Shown piece by piece: positions 45,302 to 54,077 of a stretch of 64,000 bases of DNA. The first letter of the stretch is position 1. The number at the start of each line of letters is the position of its first letter. The notes below the pieces were generated by a model that was not told the DNA's origin, ran no database searches, and saw only the letters and a program-made list of their open reading frames with translations. The DNA is from Okibacterium sp. HSC-33S16 (GTDB lineage Bacteria > Actinomycetota > Actinomycetes > Actinomycetales > Microbacteriaceae). The stretch is from contig NZ_JALJZZ010000005.1 in assembly GCF_024171565.1 (NCBI RefSeq), positions 186,001 through 250,000 of the forward strand, in the 5' to 3' direction. The position numbers were made by a program, and so were the translations under genes.

Positions 45302-46048
45302 ATGGCTGCCCGCGACGACAAAACGCAGGATCCGGTTCTGCGTCAGCAGCTGCTCCTCACCCGTCGGGGGCAGTCCTACTTCTCTCGCAAACTGCACGAG
45401 CTGTCCGATGCCGAGTTCGACGAGCCGTCAGGCCTAGCGGGCTGGACACGGCGGCACCTCATCGCCCACGTCGGACTCAACGCGCGGGCGCTGACCAACT
45501 TGACCGAATGGGCGGCGACCGGTGTAGAGACGCCGATGTACAGCTCACCCACCCAGCGCAACGATGACATCGAGTTCTCATCAACGTTGCCGGTGCAGGC
45601 GCTGCGTAACCTCTCGGACCACGCCGCCATTCACCTCAACGTGGAGTGGCGAGATCTGGAAGCGGATGCCTGGATGCACGAAGTTCGGACGGCCCAGGGC
45701 CGCACGGTACCCGTCTCAGAGACGATCTGGATGCGCGCCCGAGAGGTGTGGATCCACGCGGTGGACCTCGACAACGGCGGAAGCTTCGCCGACTTCCCCG
45801 CTGAGTTTGTGGATCGACTGCTGACGGATGTGCTCGGCGCCTGGGACAAGCGCCGAGATGCCGAAGCACTGCCCTCATTCGTGTTGTCGCCGACCGACCG
45901 TGCGTCGTCCGTTTCGTCTGGTGACGTGGCATCCGCTGTCACGCTTTACGGCACGGCCACCGATCTGGCGGCCTGGGCTACCGGGCGGGGCACCGATGGG
46001 GTCTCGGCGTCGACCGGTGAAGTGCCGGTCGCCCCGCGCTGGCTCTGA
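45302..46048 (+). CDS. Mycothiol-dependent maleylpyruvate isomerase
   Basis: 248 aa. Converts maleylpyruvate to fumarylpyruvate with mycothiol, the actinobacterial thiol. DinB-like four-helix domain with GLAGWTRRHLIAHVGLNA (His ligand), RAREVWIHAVDLDNG (Glu and His ligands) and a C-terminal MDMPI part ending ATDLAAWATGR. It starts 2 nt after the hydrolase stop. Its thiol dependence is one of the strongest signs of an actinobacterial host. Confidence 0.93.
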   Translation: MAARDDKTQDPVLRQQLLLTRRGQSYFSRKLHELSDAEFDEPSGLAGWTRRHLIAHVGLNARALTNLTEWAATGVETPMYSSPTQRNDDIEFSSTLPVQALRNLSDHAAIHLNVEWRDLEADAWMHEVRTAQGRTVPVSETIWMRAREVWIHAVDLDNGGSFADFPAEFVDRLLTDVLGAWDKRRDAEALPSFVLSPTDRASSVSSGDVASAVTLYGTATDLAAWATGRGTDGVSASTGEVPVAPRWL

Positions 46049-46050
46049 TT

Positions 46051-46479
46051 ATGGCCCGGGCGGAAGCGGGGGAACGGCTCGGCTTCCTGCTGCGCCGGGC
46101 GCAACAGGCACACCTCGCGCTCTGGAACGAAATTGTGTCCACCGACGTGACCAGTGTGCAATTCGGGGCACTCAGTCTCATCGACGCGGAGTCCGGGTTG
46201 AGCCAGGCTGAGCTCGGTCGTGAGCTTGACCTGGACCGGTCGACCATCGCTGACGTTGTGGCGCGGCTCGAACGTCGCGGGCTGGTTGAACGTTCCCGCG
46301 CCGAGGACGACCGGCGCCGCTACCGGCTGCGCCTCACCCCAGGCGGACAGGCATGCCTGCTGGAGCTTGCGCCGCTCGTCGAGCGCATGGACGCGGCCCT
46401 CACCACACAGCTCTCGACCGCCGAACGCGAGGCGCTGCAGCGCGCGCTTCAGTCGCTGCTCGGCGGTCGTACGGGCTGA
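46051..46479 (+). CDS. MarR family transcriptional regulator
   Basis: 142 aa. HTH GLSQAELGRELDLDRSTIADVVARLERRGLVERSRAEDDRRRYRLRLT at residues about 50-97. Follows the isomerase stop by 2 nt, as the last gene of the gentisate operon, and probably gives feedback control. Convergent with the IclR gene, 9 nt between stops. Confidence 0.9.
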   Translation: MARAEAGERLGFLLRRAQQAHLALWNEIVSTDVTSVQFGALSLIDAESGLSQAELGRELDLDRSTIADVVARLERRGLVERSRAEDDRRRYRLRLTPGGQACLLELAPLVERMDAALTTQLSTAEREALQRALQSLLGGRTG

Positions 46480-46488
46480 CGGGCGGAC

Positions 46489-47289
46489 TCACGTTGACGG
46501 ATCGAGCGTCACTCCGCGCAGTTCCGCCTCGATCTCACGCCGGGTCTCGGTAACCAGCGCGATCACCCGGTCGGTCTGCAAGAGCGCCGACCGCTGCGCC
46601 GGTGCCGACACGGTCAGCGCTGCAAGCGCGACTCCGGCCTGATCGTGCAGGGCGATACCGAGGGCAAACACCCCGGACTCCGTCTCGCCCATATTCAGCG
46701 CGTAGCCCTGCGTGCGCACCTGGTCCAGTTCGCGGAGCATTCTGGCGAAGTCCCGGTCTGCCATGAAATCGCCCGACAGCTCCGCCGACCGGCTGCGGTA
46801 GAGCCGGTCGAGCGTACCCCCGTCGAGTTCGGCGAGGATTGCCTTGCCACCTGAGGCGAAACGAGCGTCGAGCACCGTGCCCGTTCGATCACCCACCCGC
46901 AGGATGTTGGGTGCCTCAGCGCTTGCGAGAAATCGCACCTTCCCACCGACGCGGAACACCAGGTTGACCGTCTCGTTGAGCCGGTCGGCCAATAGTTCGA
47001 GGTGCGGGTAGCAGAGGGTGCGCAACGATCGGGTCCACGGCACGTTCGACGGCGCAGCACCGAGCGCCGGGCCGGGCGAGTACGACCGCGAGTCGTCTTG
47101 CACCGCGAATCCACGGTAGACGAGCATCGCCAGCAGTCGGTGAGCGGTCGACGCGGCGATGTCCAGTTCGGCGGCGGCGTCCGAGACCCGCAGGCCGCCG
47201 GTATCGCGCAGAATTTGAATCAACCTGAGGGCGTGATCCACCGAAGTGATCGCGTACTTCGGTCGCGTGTACACCTCAGTGTTCTGCAT
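46489..47289 (-). CDS. IclR family regulator of the 3-hydroxybenzoate/gentisate genes
   Basis: 266 aa. HTH: SVDHALRLIQILRDTGGLRVSDAAAELDIAASTAHRLLAMLVYRGFA (residues about 17-63), then the IclR effector domain. It is 39 nt after the monooxygenase gene on the same strand and probably co-transcribed. Its place between the gentisate operon and the 6-monooxygenase, plus the shared dyad TTCTG-N5-CAGAA before both, makes it the leading candidate for the regulon's DNA-binding protein (inference). Confidence 0.88.
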   Translation of the reverse strand: MQNTEVYTRPKYAITSVDHALRLIQILRDTGGLRVSDAAAELDIAASTAHRLLAMLVYRGFAVQDDSRSYSPGPALGAAPSNVPWTRSLRTLCYPHLELLADRLNETVNLVFRVGGKVRFLASAEAPNILRVGDRTGTVLDARFASGGKAILAELDGGTLDRLYRSRSAELSGDFMADRDFARMLRELDQVRTQGYALNMGETESGVFALGIALHDQAGVALAALTVSAPAQRSALLQTDRVIALVTETRREIEAELRGVTLDPST

Positions 47290-47328
47290 GACAGAAGTTT
47301 ATCTGTGCCGACCGGGGCCCCGGCAGCG

Positions 47329-48579
47329 TCAGACGGATGCTGGCGCGGTGACCTCGCGCTTGTTGATGACGGCATCGAGACTGTTCTCGAGTGCGTGGTC
47401 GTAGACCCAGTCGGTGTGCGGCGTCACGTCGGAGTTACTGGCCTTGAACAGCATGTTGCGAAGCAGGCGCGGCAGGCCGTCGACGTGCCAGGACTCGCCC
47501 CAGACCCGGGCGGTGGTTTGCACGCGTGCGGTGCGGGGCTGGCGGATTTCGGTGAATTCCTCAAAGACCTGCTGCCAGGCACCGGCATCGACGCGACCGT
47601 CCACAAACACGGTGCCCTTTGTTAGTTCCTGCAGCGCGGCGGCGTCCTCGAGCGCCTGGCATGCACCCTGCGCCAGGTATTGCAACATCGGGTGGGCGGC
47701 GTCGCCAATGAGGAGCATCCGCCCGTCGACCCACTGCTCGATCGGCTCGCGATCGAACATCGGCCAGCGAATTCCGTGCCACAGTTGCTTGAGCGACTCC
47801 TGCACGTGGGGAACACAGTCGGCGTACGCCTCCTGCAGCTCTTCGAGTCCCGGTGCCTGCTCGATGCCGCTCTCGAAAGATTTCGACCGGAACACGGCGA
47901 CGGTGTTGAGCAACTCGCCACCACGCAACGGGTACTGCACCATGTGGCAATTCGGTCCGAAGTACACGGTGACATCGTTGATGAGCTGATCGCTCGGCAG
48001 ACCGGCCGTTGGGACCGTGCCGCGGTACGCGACATAGGCGGAGGAGATGGGCTCATCGTCGGAGATCTGCTTGCGCAGCCGTGACTTCAAACCATCGGCG
48101 GCGAGGACGGCACCGGCGCGGTAGACGGTTCCGTCTGTTGCGGTCGCAATCGCCTCGTCGCCGGACGTAACGACGGACTCGATTGTGACGCTGTTGACGA
48201 GCGTCACGCCTGCAGCGCGGCAGCGTTCGAGTAGCACACGGTGCAGGTCGCTGCGGTGGACGACGACGTAAGGAGCGCCATACTTCTCGGCGAAACCGTC
48301 CTGAACGTTCTGGCTCAGCAACGGTTCGCCGGTGCGTGCGTCCTTGAAGGCGACGTGGTCGGGGGTGACGCCGACGGCGAGAACCTCGTCGAGCAGACCC
48401 CACTGCTTGAGGAGGCGGGTGGCGTTTGGAGCCAGTTGCAGGCCTGCGCCCACTTCACCGAATTCTGCAGCGTGCTCGAGAAGGGTGACGGATGCACCGT
48501 TCTCGCGGAGCGTGAACGCTGCGGCCAGGCCGGCCATTCCTCCGCCGACGACCAGTACGTCCTGAGTGGTTTCTGTCAT
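47329..48579 (-). CDS. FAD-dependent monooxygenase, 3-hydroxybenzoate 6-monooxygenase type
   Basis: 416 aa group A flavin hydroxylase. VLVVGGGMAGLAAAFTLRENG (about residues 9-29), VLAADGLKSRLR (DG motif, about 160) and RMLLIGDAAHPMLQYLAQGACQALED (GD motif, about 290). Size, motif spacing and location next to the gentisate genes fit hydroxylation of 3-hydroxybenzoate to gentisate; salicylate hydroxylase is the main alternative. Transcribed with the IclR gene. Confidence 0.85.
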   Translation of the reverse strand: MTETTQDVLVVGGGMAGLAAAFTLRENGASVTLLEHAAEFGEVGAGLQLAPNATRLLKQWGLLDEVLAVGVTPDHVAFKDARTGEPLLSQNVQDGFAEKYGAPYVVVHRSDLHRVLLERCRAAGVTLVNSVTIESVVTSGDEAIATATDGTVYRAGAVLAADGLKSRLRKQISDDEPISSAYVAYRGTVPTAGLPSDQLINDVTVYFGPNCHMVQYPLRGGELLNTVAVFRSKSFESGIEQAPGLEELQEAYADCVPHVQESLKQLWHGIRWPMFDREPIEQWVDGRMLLIGDAAHPMLQYLAQGACQALEDAAALQELTKGTVFVDGRVDAGAWQQVFEEFTEIRQPRTARVQTTARVWGESWHVDGLPRLLRNMLFKASNSDVTPHTDWVYDHALENSLDAVINKREVTAPASV

Positions 48580-48682
48580 GATCCTGCCTGACTTCGTTGT
48601 GATGCGGGAGTTGCTGCGCGACGCACGTGGCTCGTTCGCGATAGATCCAGTGTGAAGGTATTTTCCGCAGGAACGAATCTTG

Positions 48683-48699
48683 TTCTGCTGGACAGAAAG
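48683..48699 (-). promoter_or_regulatory. Gentisate/3-hydroxybenzoate regulon box, copy 2
   Basis: Reads CTTTCTGTCCAGCAGAA on the minus strand, 104 nt before the 6-monooxygenase ATG, identical over 17 bp to 43284-43300. TTCCGCAGGAA (48663-48673) is a small perfect dyad just beyond. Confidence 0.65.
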
Positions 48700-48770
48700 C
48701 GTCCATCTCCTGTGCGACGTCTACCGTCAACGGACGTTAAGGACGCTTGGCGTGCAACAGAGGTCTCGTC

Positions 48771-49358
48771 TTAGTCGGTGAGAAGACCGCACCAGGAGTC
48801 GGTCATCAGCTCAAGTGACGCCTCCCGGTCGAGGCTCCACCCATGGGCGAACCACCGCCGCGAGAAGAACTCGAGCTGCCCGAAAGCGAGGGTTCCACGG
48901 ATCCGACGCGATTCGGGAGTGAAGCGGTTTGCCCGGGTGAGCCCGTCGACAATTTCCGTGATGACGCCTTCGAACCACTGGTCCAGTGCCGTCTGAATGT
49001 CAGGCTCGGACGCGGCTGCCTGGTGAGCAGCCATGACGTATGGCCGGATTTCTTTCCACTGGTCGAACTTGCGACCCAGCCAGATCTTGATCTGGGCACG
49101 ATCGCCTCGCTCGATCACCTCCGGAAGTGGCGGGTTGTCCGGGCCGATCAGCAGCACGTTCGATGTTTCGACCAGCGACCGCATGAGGTCGGCTTTGGAG
49201 GGGAAATGCAGGTAGAACGTCGCTCGAGTGGTTCCCGCTGCAGCAGCAATGTCGTCGACCGTTGTCGCCGGGTACCCCTTCTCCTCGAACAGCTCGAGCC
49301 CTCGATCGAGCAGGAGCTGCCTGGTCATTTGCTTCTGTGCTGCTCGGAGACTTGCCAC
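48771..49358 (-). CDS. TetR family transcriptional regulator
   Basis: 195 aa. HTH: LFEEKGYPATTVDDIAAAAGTTRATFYLHFPSKADLMRSLV (residues about 22-62). It follows the MFS exporter gene by 128 nt on the same strand; a TetR-type dyad before that exporter is the likely site. This local repressor/exporter unit is typical of drug or aromatic-efflux control. Confidence 0.9.
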   Translation of the reverse strand: MASLRAAQKQMTRQLLLDRGLELFEEKGYPATTVDDIAAAAGTTRATFYLHFPSKADLMRSLVETSNVLLIGPDNPPLPEVIERGDRAQIKIWLGRKFDQWKEIRPYVMAAHQAAASEPDIQTALDQWFEGVITEIVDGLTRANRFTPESRRIRGTLAFGQLEFFSRRWFAHGWSLDREASLELMTDSWCGLLTD

Positions 49359-49486
49359 GGTGTAATCCTATCGATGGCGATTGTCGGCTGAGCCGCCGCA
49401 CGTTGTGGCGGCACAGCGGAATGCCCGGCACCGAGTGGCCGCTCCTCGCGGCCGCTCGGCCACCGGGCATCGGGCGGGGTGCTTCG

Positions 49487-51157
49487 CTAGATCCTGTCTT
49501 CACTCCACTCGGGAGAGTTCACGACGCTGTCCTCTGCGGGTTCGGCAAGCCCTGTCTCGTCGTCGTCAGCGTAGGACACAGTCGACCCCCGGTCGTCCCG
49601 CACTCCGCGAAGACCGAACAAAGTGAGCACAGCGGCGGCGAACGCCGCGATGGCGCAGACAAGGAAGGCGAGCGAGAATCCGCTTCCGAGCGCAGCGAGG
49701 GCGAGGTCGTGCGCCCCGCCACCCGGAACTCCGGCCGGAATGCTGTTGAGGGCGATCGGGCCGCCACCTTCCGCAATGCCGAGGGCCGCGCCCTTGTCGT
49801 CCGGCGCGAGGTCCGCTGTCTGCAGCGTGCCGACGAGTTGGTTACCTGCCGCGCTCAGTGCGATCGCACCCACAAGCACCGGACCAAGTACGAAGCCGAG
49901 GTCGCGCAAGAGGTTCGTGGTTGCGCTGGCCATCCCGGTGAGCTGGCGGGGCACAGTGTTGAGCGCGATCGCGGTCATGGGGCTCAGTGTCAGCGCGAAC
50001 CCGACTCCGATGAGCAGGGTCGGTGCGACGAAGGGAATCGGGCTGAGGTCGGTGACCTCGAGTCGGGATGCGAGGAGGGCACCCAGCCCGATGAGAGCCA
50101 GACCGGCGGTCAGAAGCCAGCGAGCCTCGACGACGTGGAGCAGTCGCGAGATCACGGGGATGAGAACGAAGGCGGGTCCTTGAAGCAGGAGGAAGAGCAT
50201 GCCGAGGATGACGGGGTTCTGGTGTTGCACGGGCCCGAGCCACATGCTTGTGGCGAAGCAGGCGCCGAGGAAGGCGAACATTCCGACAACGGCGACGATC
50301 GACGAGACGGTGAACGCCCGGTTCTTGAACAGGCTCAGTTCGAGCAGTGGAGACTTCGCACGCAGCTCGATGAGGACAAAGGCGATCAGGAGCACAACGC
50401 CGGCAACCGAGGCGATCAGGACGTTCGGTGTCAGCCATCCTTCCTCCGGTCCCTGGACGAGTCCGAACAGGACAAGGATCAGTCCGGCGGCGAAGGTCAC
50501 CTGGCCCCACGGGTCCAACTTGCGGCTCTGTGGCGAGCGGTATTCGACGGCGAAAGCCAGACTCAAAAAGACCGCTGCTAACCCGAGGACGGCGACGACC
50601 CAGTAGGAGCCGCGCCACGAGCCCAGCCCTGCGGCGAATCCGCCGAGAAGCGGCGAGATGGCAGCACCGGCCGACAGGAAGCCCGCCCACAGCGCGATGC
50701 CCTTTGCGCGATCTCGCGGGTTGTGGGTCACCGCAGCGACGAGCGCGAGCGAGGCGGGGAAGATTGCGCCTGCGCCCAGCCCGTTGATTGCGGAACCAAT
50801 CCACATCACTTCCACCTGCGGTGCAATCGCGCAGACGGCAGATCCGACAAGCACCAGTATCGAGCCACCGGCCACAAGCTTCCGGTGGCCGTACTTGTCG
50901 CCGAGAACACCGAATGTGAGTTCAAAGACAACGACGGGGATCATGAACGCCGCGGTGATCCAGGTCAGCTGCGACCCGACGGTGTTGAAGGTTTGCTGGA
51001 ACACACCATTGAGCGATCCGGGGAGCGCGTTGGCGATCTGGGCAATCATCACCGCGAGGGAAGCGACGGCGAGTGTGCCCTTGATTCGGAGGGCAGGGGA
51101 ACCGCTGGACGAAGCGCTTGCGCGTCGGGATTGCGGCTCCAGAGAGGTGTGGCTCAT
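49487..51157 (-). CDS. MFS transporter, DHA2-type (14 helices)
   Basis: 556 aa. Fourteen hydrophobic segments from about residue 28 to 515. Motif A appears as LTFGVLGDKYGHRKLVAGGSIL (about 80-101), and ALPGSLNGVFQQTF is a motif D1-like region. Polar N- and C-termini. Exports drugs or aromatic compounds by proton exchange (family). ATG 51157 was chosen over a longer frame because it starts just before the first helix. Followed by a TetR gene. Confidence 0.88.
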   Translation of the reverse strand: MSHTSLEPQSRRASASSSGSPALRIKGTLAVASLAVMIAQIANALPGSLNGVFQQTFNTVGSQLTWITAAFMIPVVVFELTFGVLGDKYGHRKLVAGGSILVLVGSAVCAIAPQVEVMWIGSAINGLGAGAIFPASLALVAAVTHNPRDRAKGIALWAGFLSAGAAISPLLGGFAAGLGSWRGSYWVVAVLGLAAVFLSLAFAVEYRSPQSRKLDPWGQVTFAAGLILVLFGLVQGPEEGWLTPNVLIASVAGVVLLIAFVLIELRAKSPLLELSLFKNRAFTVSSIVAVVGMFAFLGACFATSMWLGPVQHQNPVILGMLFLLLQGPAFVLIPVISRLLHVVEARWLLTAGLALIGLGALLASRLEVTDLSPIPFVAPTLLIGVGFALTLSPMTAIALNTVPRQLTGMASATTNLLRDLGFVLGPVLVGAIALSAAGNQLVGTLQTADLAPDDKGAALGIAEGGGPIALNSIPAGVPGGGAHDLALAALGSGFSLAFLVCAIAAFAAAVLTLFGLRGVRDDRGSTVSYADDDETGLAEPAEDSVVNSPEWSEDRI

Positions 51158-51248
51158 AAGTAACTCCGTTGTTAGTGAGAGAGCACAGCAGCCGAATTGC
51201 TTGGGCGCCGCAACGTGCGGGCCGGACGACGAGCGACTGAAACTGTAT

Positions 51249-51296
51249 TTGACAATGTGACAGCAAGACATACACCGTGTCAAGTGACTCGTCAGT
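51249..51296. promoter_or_regulatory. Promoter and TetR-type dyad before the MFS gene
   Basis: TTGACA (minus, 51283-51278) with a weak TCACAT (51260-51255) at 17-nt spacing. AGTGACTCGTCAGT (51283-51296) is a 14-bp dyad with core TGAC-NN-GTCA, 5 of 6 arm positions paired, abutting the -35. TTGACA also occurs on the plus strand at 51249. Confidence 0.45.
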
Positions 51297-51390
51297 CTGT
51301 TTTAACGCGAAAGCGTGGGAGCGGCGCGTGAGGCACCGCTCCCGCGCTTGTGAGCGGAGCGAGTGAGGAGCCGGGTGGGCTTGCGACCGA

Positions 51391-53130
51391 TCAGTCGGCG
51401 GAGTGCTCCCCCGCCGCCGGAACAGTGAACGGCAGAACCAGTCGCGATCGGTGCGACGCGTCCCGGTACACCTTGTGAGTGACGGGCCGCCCAACCGGGA
51501 GGTGGAAGGCGTCCGGCGGCAGCAGGGCGTTGTGCTCGTCTGCCAGCGGTTCGGCGTTCGACAGTTCCGCCACGAGCCGGTGCCCCGCCGTGAAGGTGTT
51601 CGCGAACGGGTAGAGCCGCAACACGTACTCCTCGACGACGCCGGGCTCGACGGGAACCGACCGCGTGTGCGGGTGGAATGGATTGCCCTCTGTGGTGCGA
51701 TCGTCGAGTTCCCGATGCGACGCCTTGAGGTACCCGCTCGTGATCAACTGTCGCTTGCCGGTGGGCGCGTAATCCCAGAGCCGGAGGATGAAGTTGGTGT
51801 CGGGCTGGTCGATCTCAACGAAGAGGTGCGCTGCGCCGGTGCCGATCATCTCGGTGGCTTCCTCGAACGGAGGAGTCGACCAACTGAGAATCTCGACCTT
51901 GTCGGTCACCGTCAGCGGAGCCTGGTAGAAACCGTCGGGCGCGGCGTATTGCACACCCATCGGCTCGTGCTCCGTCGACAGTTTCCCGCGTGGCCGCAGG
52001 AACAGCGAGGTGTACTCGATGTTCTTGGGCGGCCAGGCCTCACCGCTCACCCGCTCGCGCGATCCCTCAACGAAGACCTGCACGGCCGGCTCATCCATCA
52101 CACCGTTGTCGATGCCCTTGATCCAGTAGTCATACCAGCGGAACATCTTGTCGTGCTCTTCGACAAACGGGCGCGACTGCATGGGCGGGTACGGCCCGAT
52201 GTCGAGTTTCTTCGGCCCCTTCAGGGCGTCGAACAGCTCAATCGTGCCGTCCATGGTCCAGCCCCGGCCCTGGTCGATCTGCAGGTAGACCGGGATATCG
52301 ATGTTTACCGCGAGCGTGATCGGGTTGCGCTCCTCGTACCACTCGCCGTCGAGCTCGTTCATCACGATGTCGAACCAGGCCTCGTGGTTCTTCGGGTAGT
52401 TCAGCACGTGCACGAGGTTGGGCCAGGCCGCCACGTCGGGGTCGGCGAGGCGCTGGGCAACGAGTGCCCCAAGCTCCTCCGGCGAGTACTTCTCGATCAT
52501 CCGCGACTTGACCCGGTCGGTGAACGCCCAACCCGAGTCTCCGCCGCGACCCTCGCGGGCGGCCCGCGGCATGAACCACATGACGCCGCCGTGGTAGGTG
52601 GTCTCGTAGAAGTCATAGTGGCCGCCCGAGACGAAGATCGCCTTCAGGTGCGGCGGGCGTTCGGCCGCCGCGAGCACCTGCATTGACCCAAAATAAGAGA
52701 TGCCGACCATGCCGACGTTGCCATCGCACCAGGGCTGCGCGGCGACCCACTCGATGAAGTCGTAGGCGTCCTGACCGAGCGAGACACCACCGGCGTTGTA
52801 GTTGCCGATGTGCTCACCGCCCGAATGCCCCGAGCCGCGCAGGTCACCGATGACGTGGACGTAGTCCTCCGCAACGATGCGTGCGATGTCTCCGGCCTCG
52901 ATGCATCCGTCCCACATGGGACTGGGGCGGCGCTGCGGCGGCATGGTGAGGGCGAGCGCCTGAAGTTCCTTGCCGTACGGGCTCAGCGCGACGAGTGCGG
53001 GGCGTGGCTTATCGCCGACACCCGAATAGGCGTCTGCCGCGAGCTCGACTCCGTCGCGCATCGGAACCCGCAGGTCTTTCGAGATGACAATTGTCTGCTC
53101 GCTAGCGTCCCAGGTTGTGACATTCACCAT
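51391..53130 (-). CDS. CocE/NonD family hydrolase
   Basis: 579 aa, similar to cocaine esterase and X-prolyl dipeptidases. DLRVPMRDGVELAADAYSG opens the S15 alpha/beta-hydrolase domain; HVIGDLRGSGHSGG is followed by the nucleophile GISYFG (Ser about 147). The C-terminal beta jelly roll begins around residue 390 (HLFVEIDQPDTNFILRLWDYAP). Hydrolyses esters or amides in the cytosol; no signal peptide. Last gene of the minus-strand set, overlapping the MBL gene by 7 nt. Confidence 0.88.
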   Translation of the reverse strand: MVNVTTWDASEQTIVISKDLRVPMRDGVELAADAYSGVGDKPRPALVALSPYGKELQALALTMPPQRRPSPMWDGCIEAGDIARIVAEDYVHVIGDLRGSGHSGGEHIGNYNAGGVSLGQDAYDFIEWVAAQPWCDGNVGMVGISYFGSMQVLAAAERPPHLKAIFVSGGHYDFYETTYHGGVMWFMPRAAREGRGGDSGWAFTDRVKSRMIEKYSPEELGALVAQRLADPDVAAWPNLVHVLNYPKNHEAWFDIVMNELDGEWYEERNPITLAVNIDIPVYLQIDQGRGWTMDGTIELFDALKGPKKLDIGPYPPMQSRPFVEEHDKMFRWYDYWIKGIDNGVMDEPAVQVFVEGSRERVSGEAWPPKNIEYTSLFLRPRGKLSTEHEPMGVQYAAPDGFYQAPLTVTDKVEILSWSTPPFEEATEMIGTGAAHLFVEIDQPDTNFILRLWDYAPTGKRQLITSGYLKASHRELDDRTTEGNPFHPHTRSVPVEPGVVEEYVLRLYPFANTFTAGHRLVAELSNAEPLADEHNALLPPDAFHLPVGRPVTHKVYRDASHRSRLVLPFTVPAAGEHSAD

Positions 53131-54077
53131 GAGGGCGACTCCTCTGTGATCGACGCGAGGTGCGTGGTGTAGCCGTGCAGCGTGGTGAAGAACGGCGATG
53201 GTTCGAGCGTGGGATCACCGGTATAGCCCAGCTCATCGGCCACAGGAGCAAATGGCGAATACGGTGAATCTGTCGAGCGGATGCCATCCTGCAGGTAGCG
53301 AGCGACAGCATCCGCCACACGCTTTTCAATTTCAAGACTCTCAGTGAGCGCTTCGGAGGCCTGGGCACGGTCGAGCTCGACGCCGTACGGTACGCCATCG
53401 GTACGCCGGTATGGGTGCCCGAGATAGAGGTGCTCGGGGCGGATTTCGTCGCGGAGGTACTCGAGGCTCCTGCGGTAGGCCGCCGGGTCCTCGTAGCCCG
53501 GGAACCCGTTAGCCGCACCGTGCACCTGCACGGCGTCACCGACGAAGACGTCGTTCTGCCCGTCGACGACGTAGGCGACCGACCCGGCCGTGTGCCCGGG
53601 GATCGCGTGCACCGACACCGAGACGCCGCCGCCGAGCGACAGCGATTCGCCGCCTCGAACCAGCAGGGTGGGCTCCATCTCGCCCGAGATGACGGCGGCA
53701 GCGGCCGCCGTCTGCTTCTCAACCCCGTCAGGATCGGGCAGGTATTGCTGTCGCACATCGACATACTGCTGAACGTGAGCCGCGCGCGAACGCAACAGCG
53801 GAGCATCCGCTTCAGAAATGACGACCTGCGCGCGTCGACCGGTCAGTTCCCAGAGCGCGTGTGCCCCACCGAGGTGGTCAATGTGACCGTGGGTGAGCAG
53901 TATCCAGCGCACATCTTCGATGCGGCGCCCGAGCTTCTCCAGTTCGGCGACCATGCCCTCCCGGGGCGATGTCGCGATTCCGGCATCGACGATGGCGAGT
54001 TCGGGCGCGTCGATGAGGAAGCTGTAGAGACCGAATCGTCCCCAGGGTGAGACGAGCGGATGTATCGCGACAGTCAT
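53124..54077 (-). CDS. MBL-fold metallo-hydrolase
   Basis: 317 aa. The dinuclear zinc motif LTHGHIDHLGG (His-x-His-x-Asp-His, about residues 61-71) is complete, with PGHTAGSVAYVV and VGDAVQ supplying later ligands and LYLGHPYRR near 220. Candidate lactonase or thioesterase. Starts within the HSL gene end (ATGA) and overlaps CocE by 7 nt. Confidence 0.88.
   Translation of the reverse strand: MTVAIHPLVSPWGRFGLYSFLIDAPELAIVDAGIATSPREGMVAELEKLGRRIEDVRWILLTHGHIDHLGGAHALWELTGRRAQVVISEADAPLLRSRAAHVQQYVDVRQQYLPDPDGVEKQTAAAAAVISGEMEPTLLVRGGESLSLGGGVSVSVHAIPGHTAGSVAYVVDGQNDVFVGDAVQVHGAANGFPGYEDPAAYRRSLEYLRDEIRPEHLYLGHPYRRTDGVPYGVELDRAQASEALTESLEIEKRVADAVARYLQDGIRSTDSPYSPFAPVADELGYTGDPTLEPSPFFTTLHGYTTHLASITEESPSW

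Noticed and set aside
49262-51260. Long plus-strand frames opposite the MFS gene
   Set aside because: Charged antisense translations; the minus frame has 14 hydrophobic segments.
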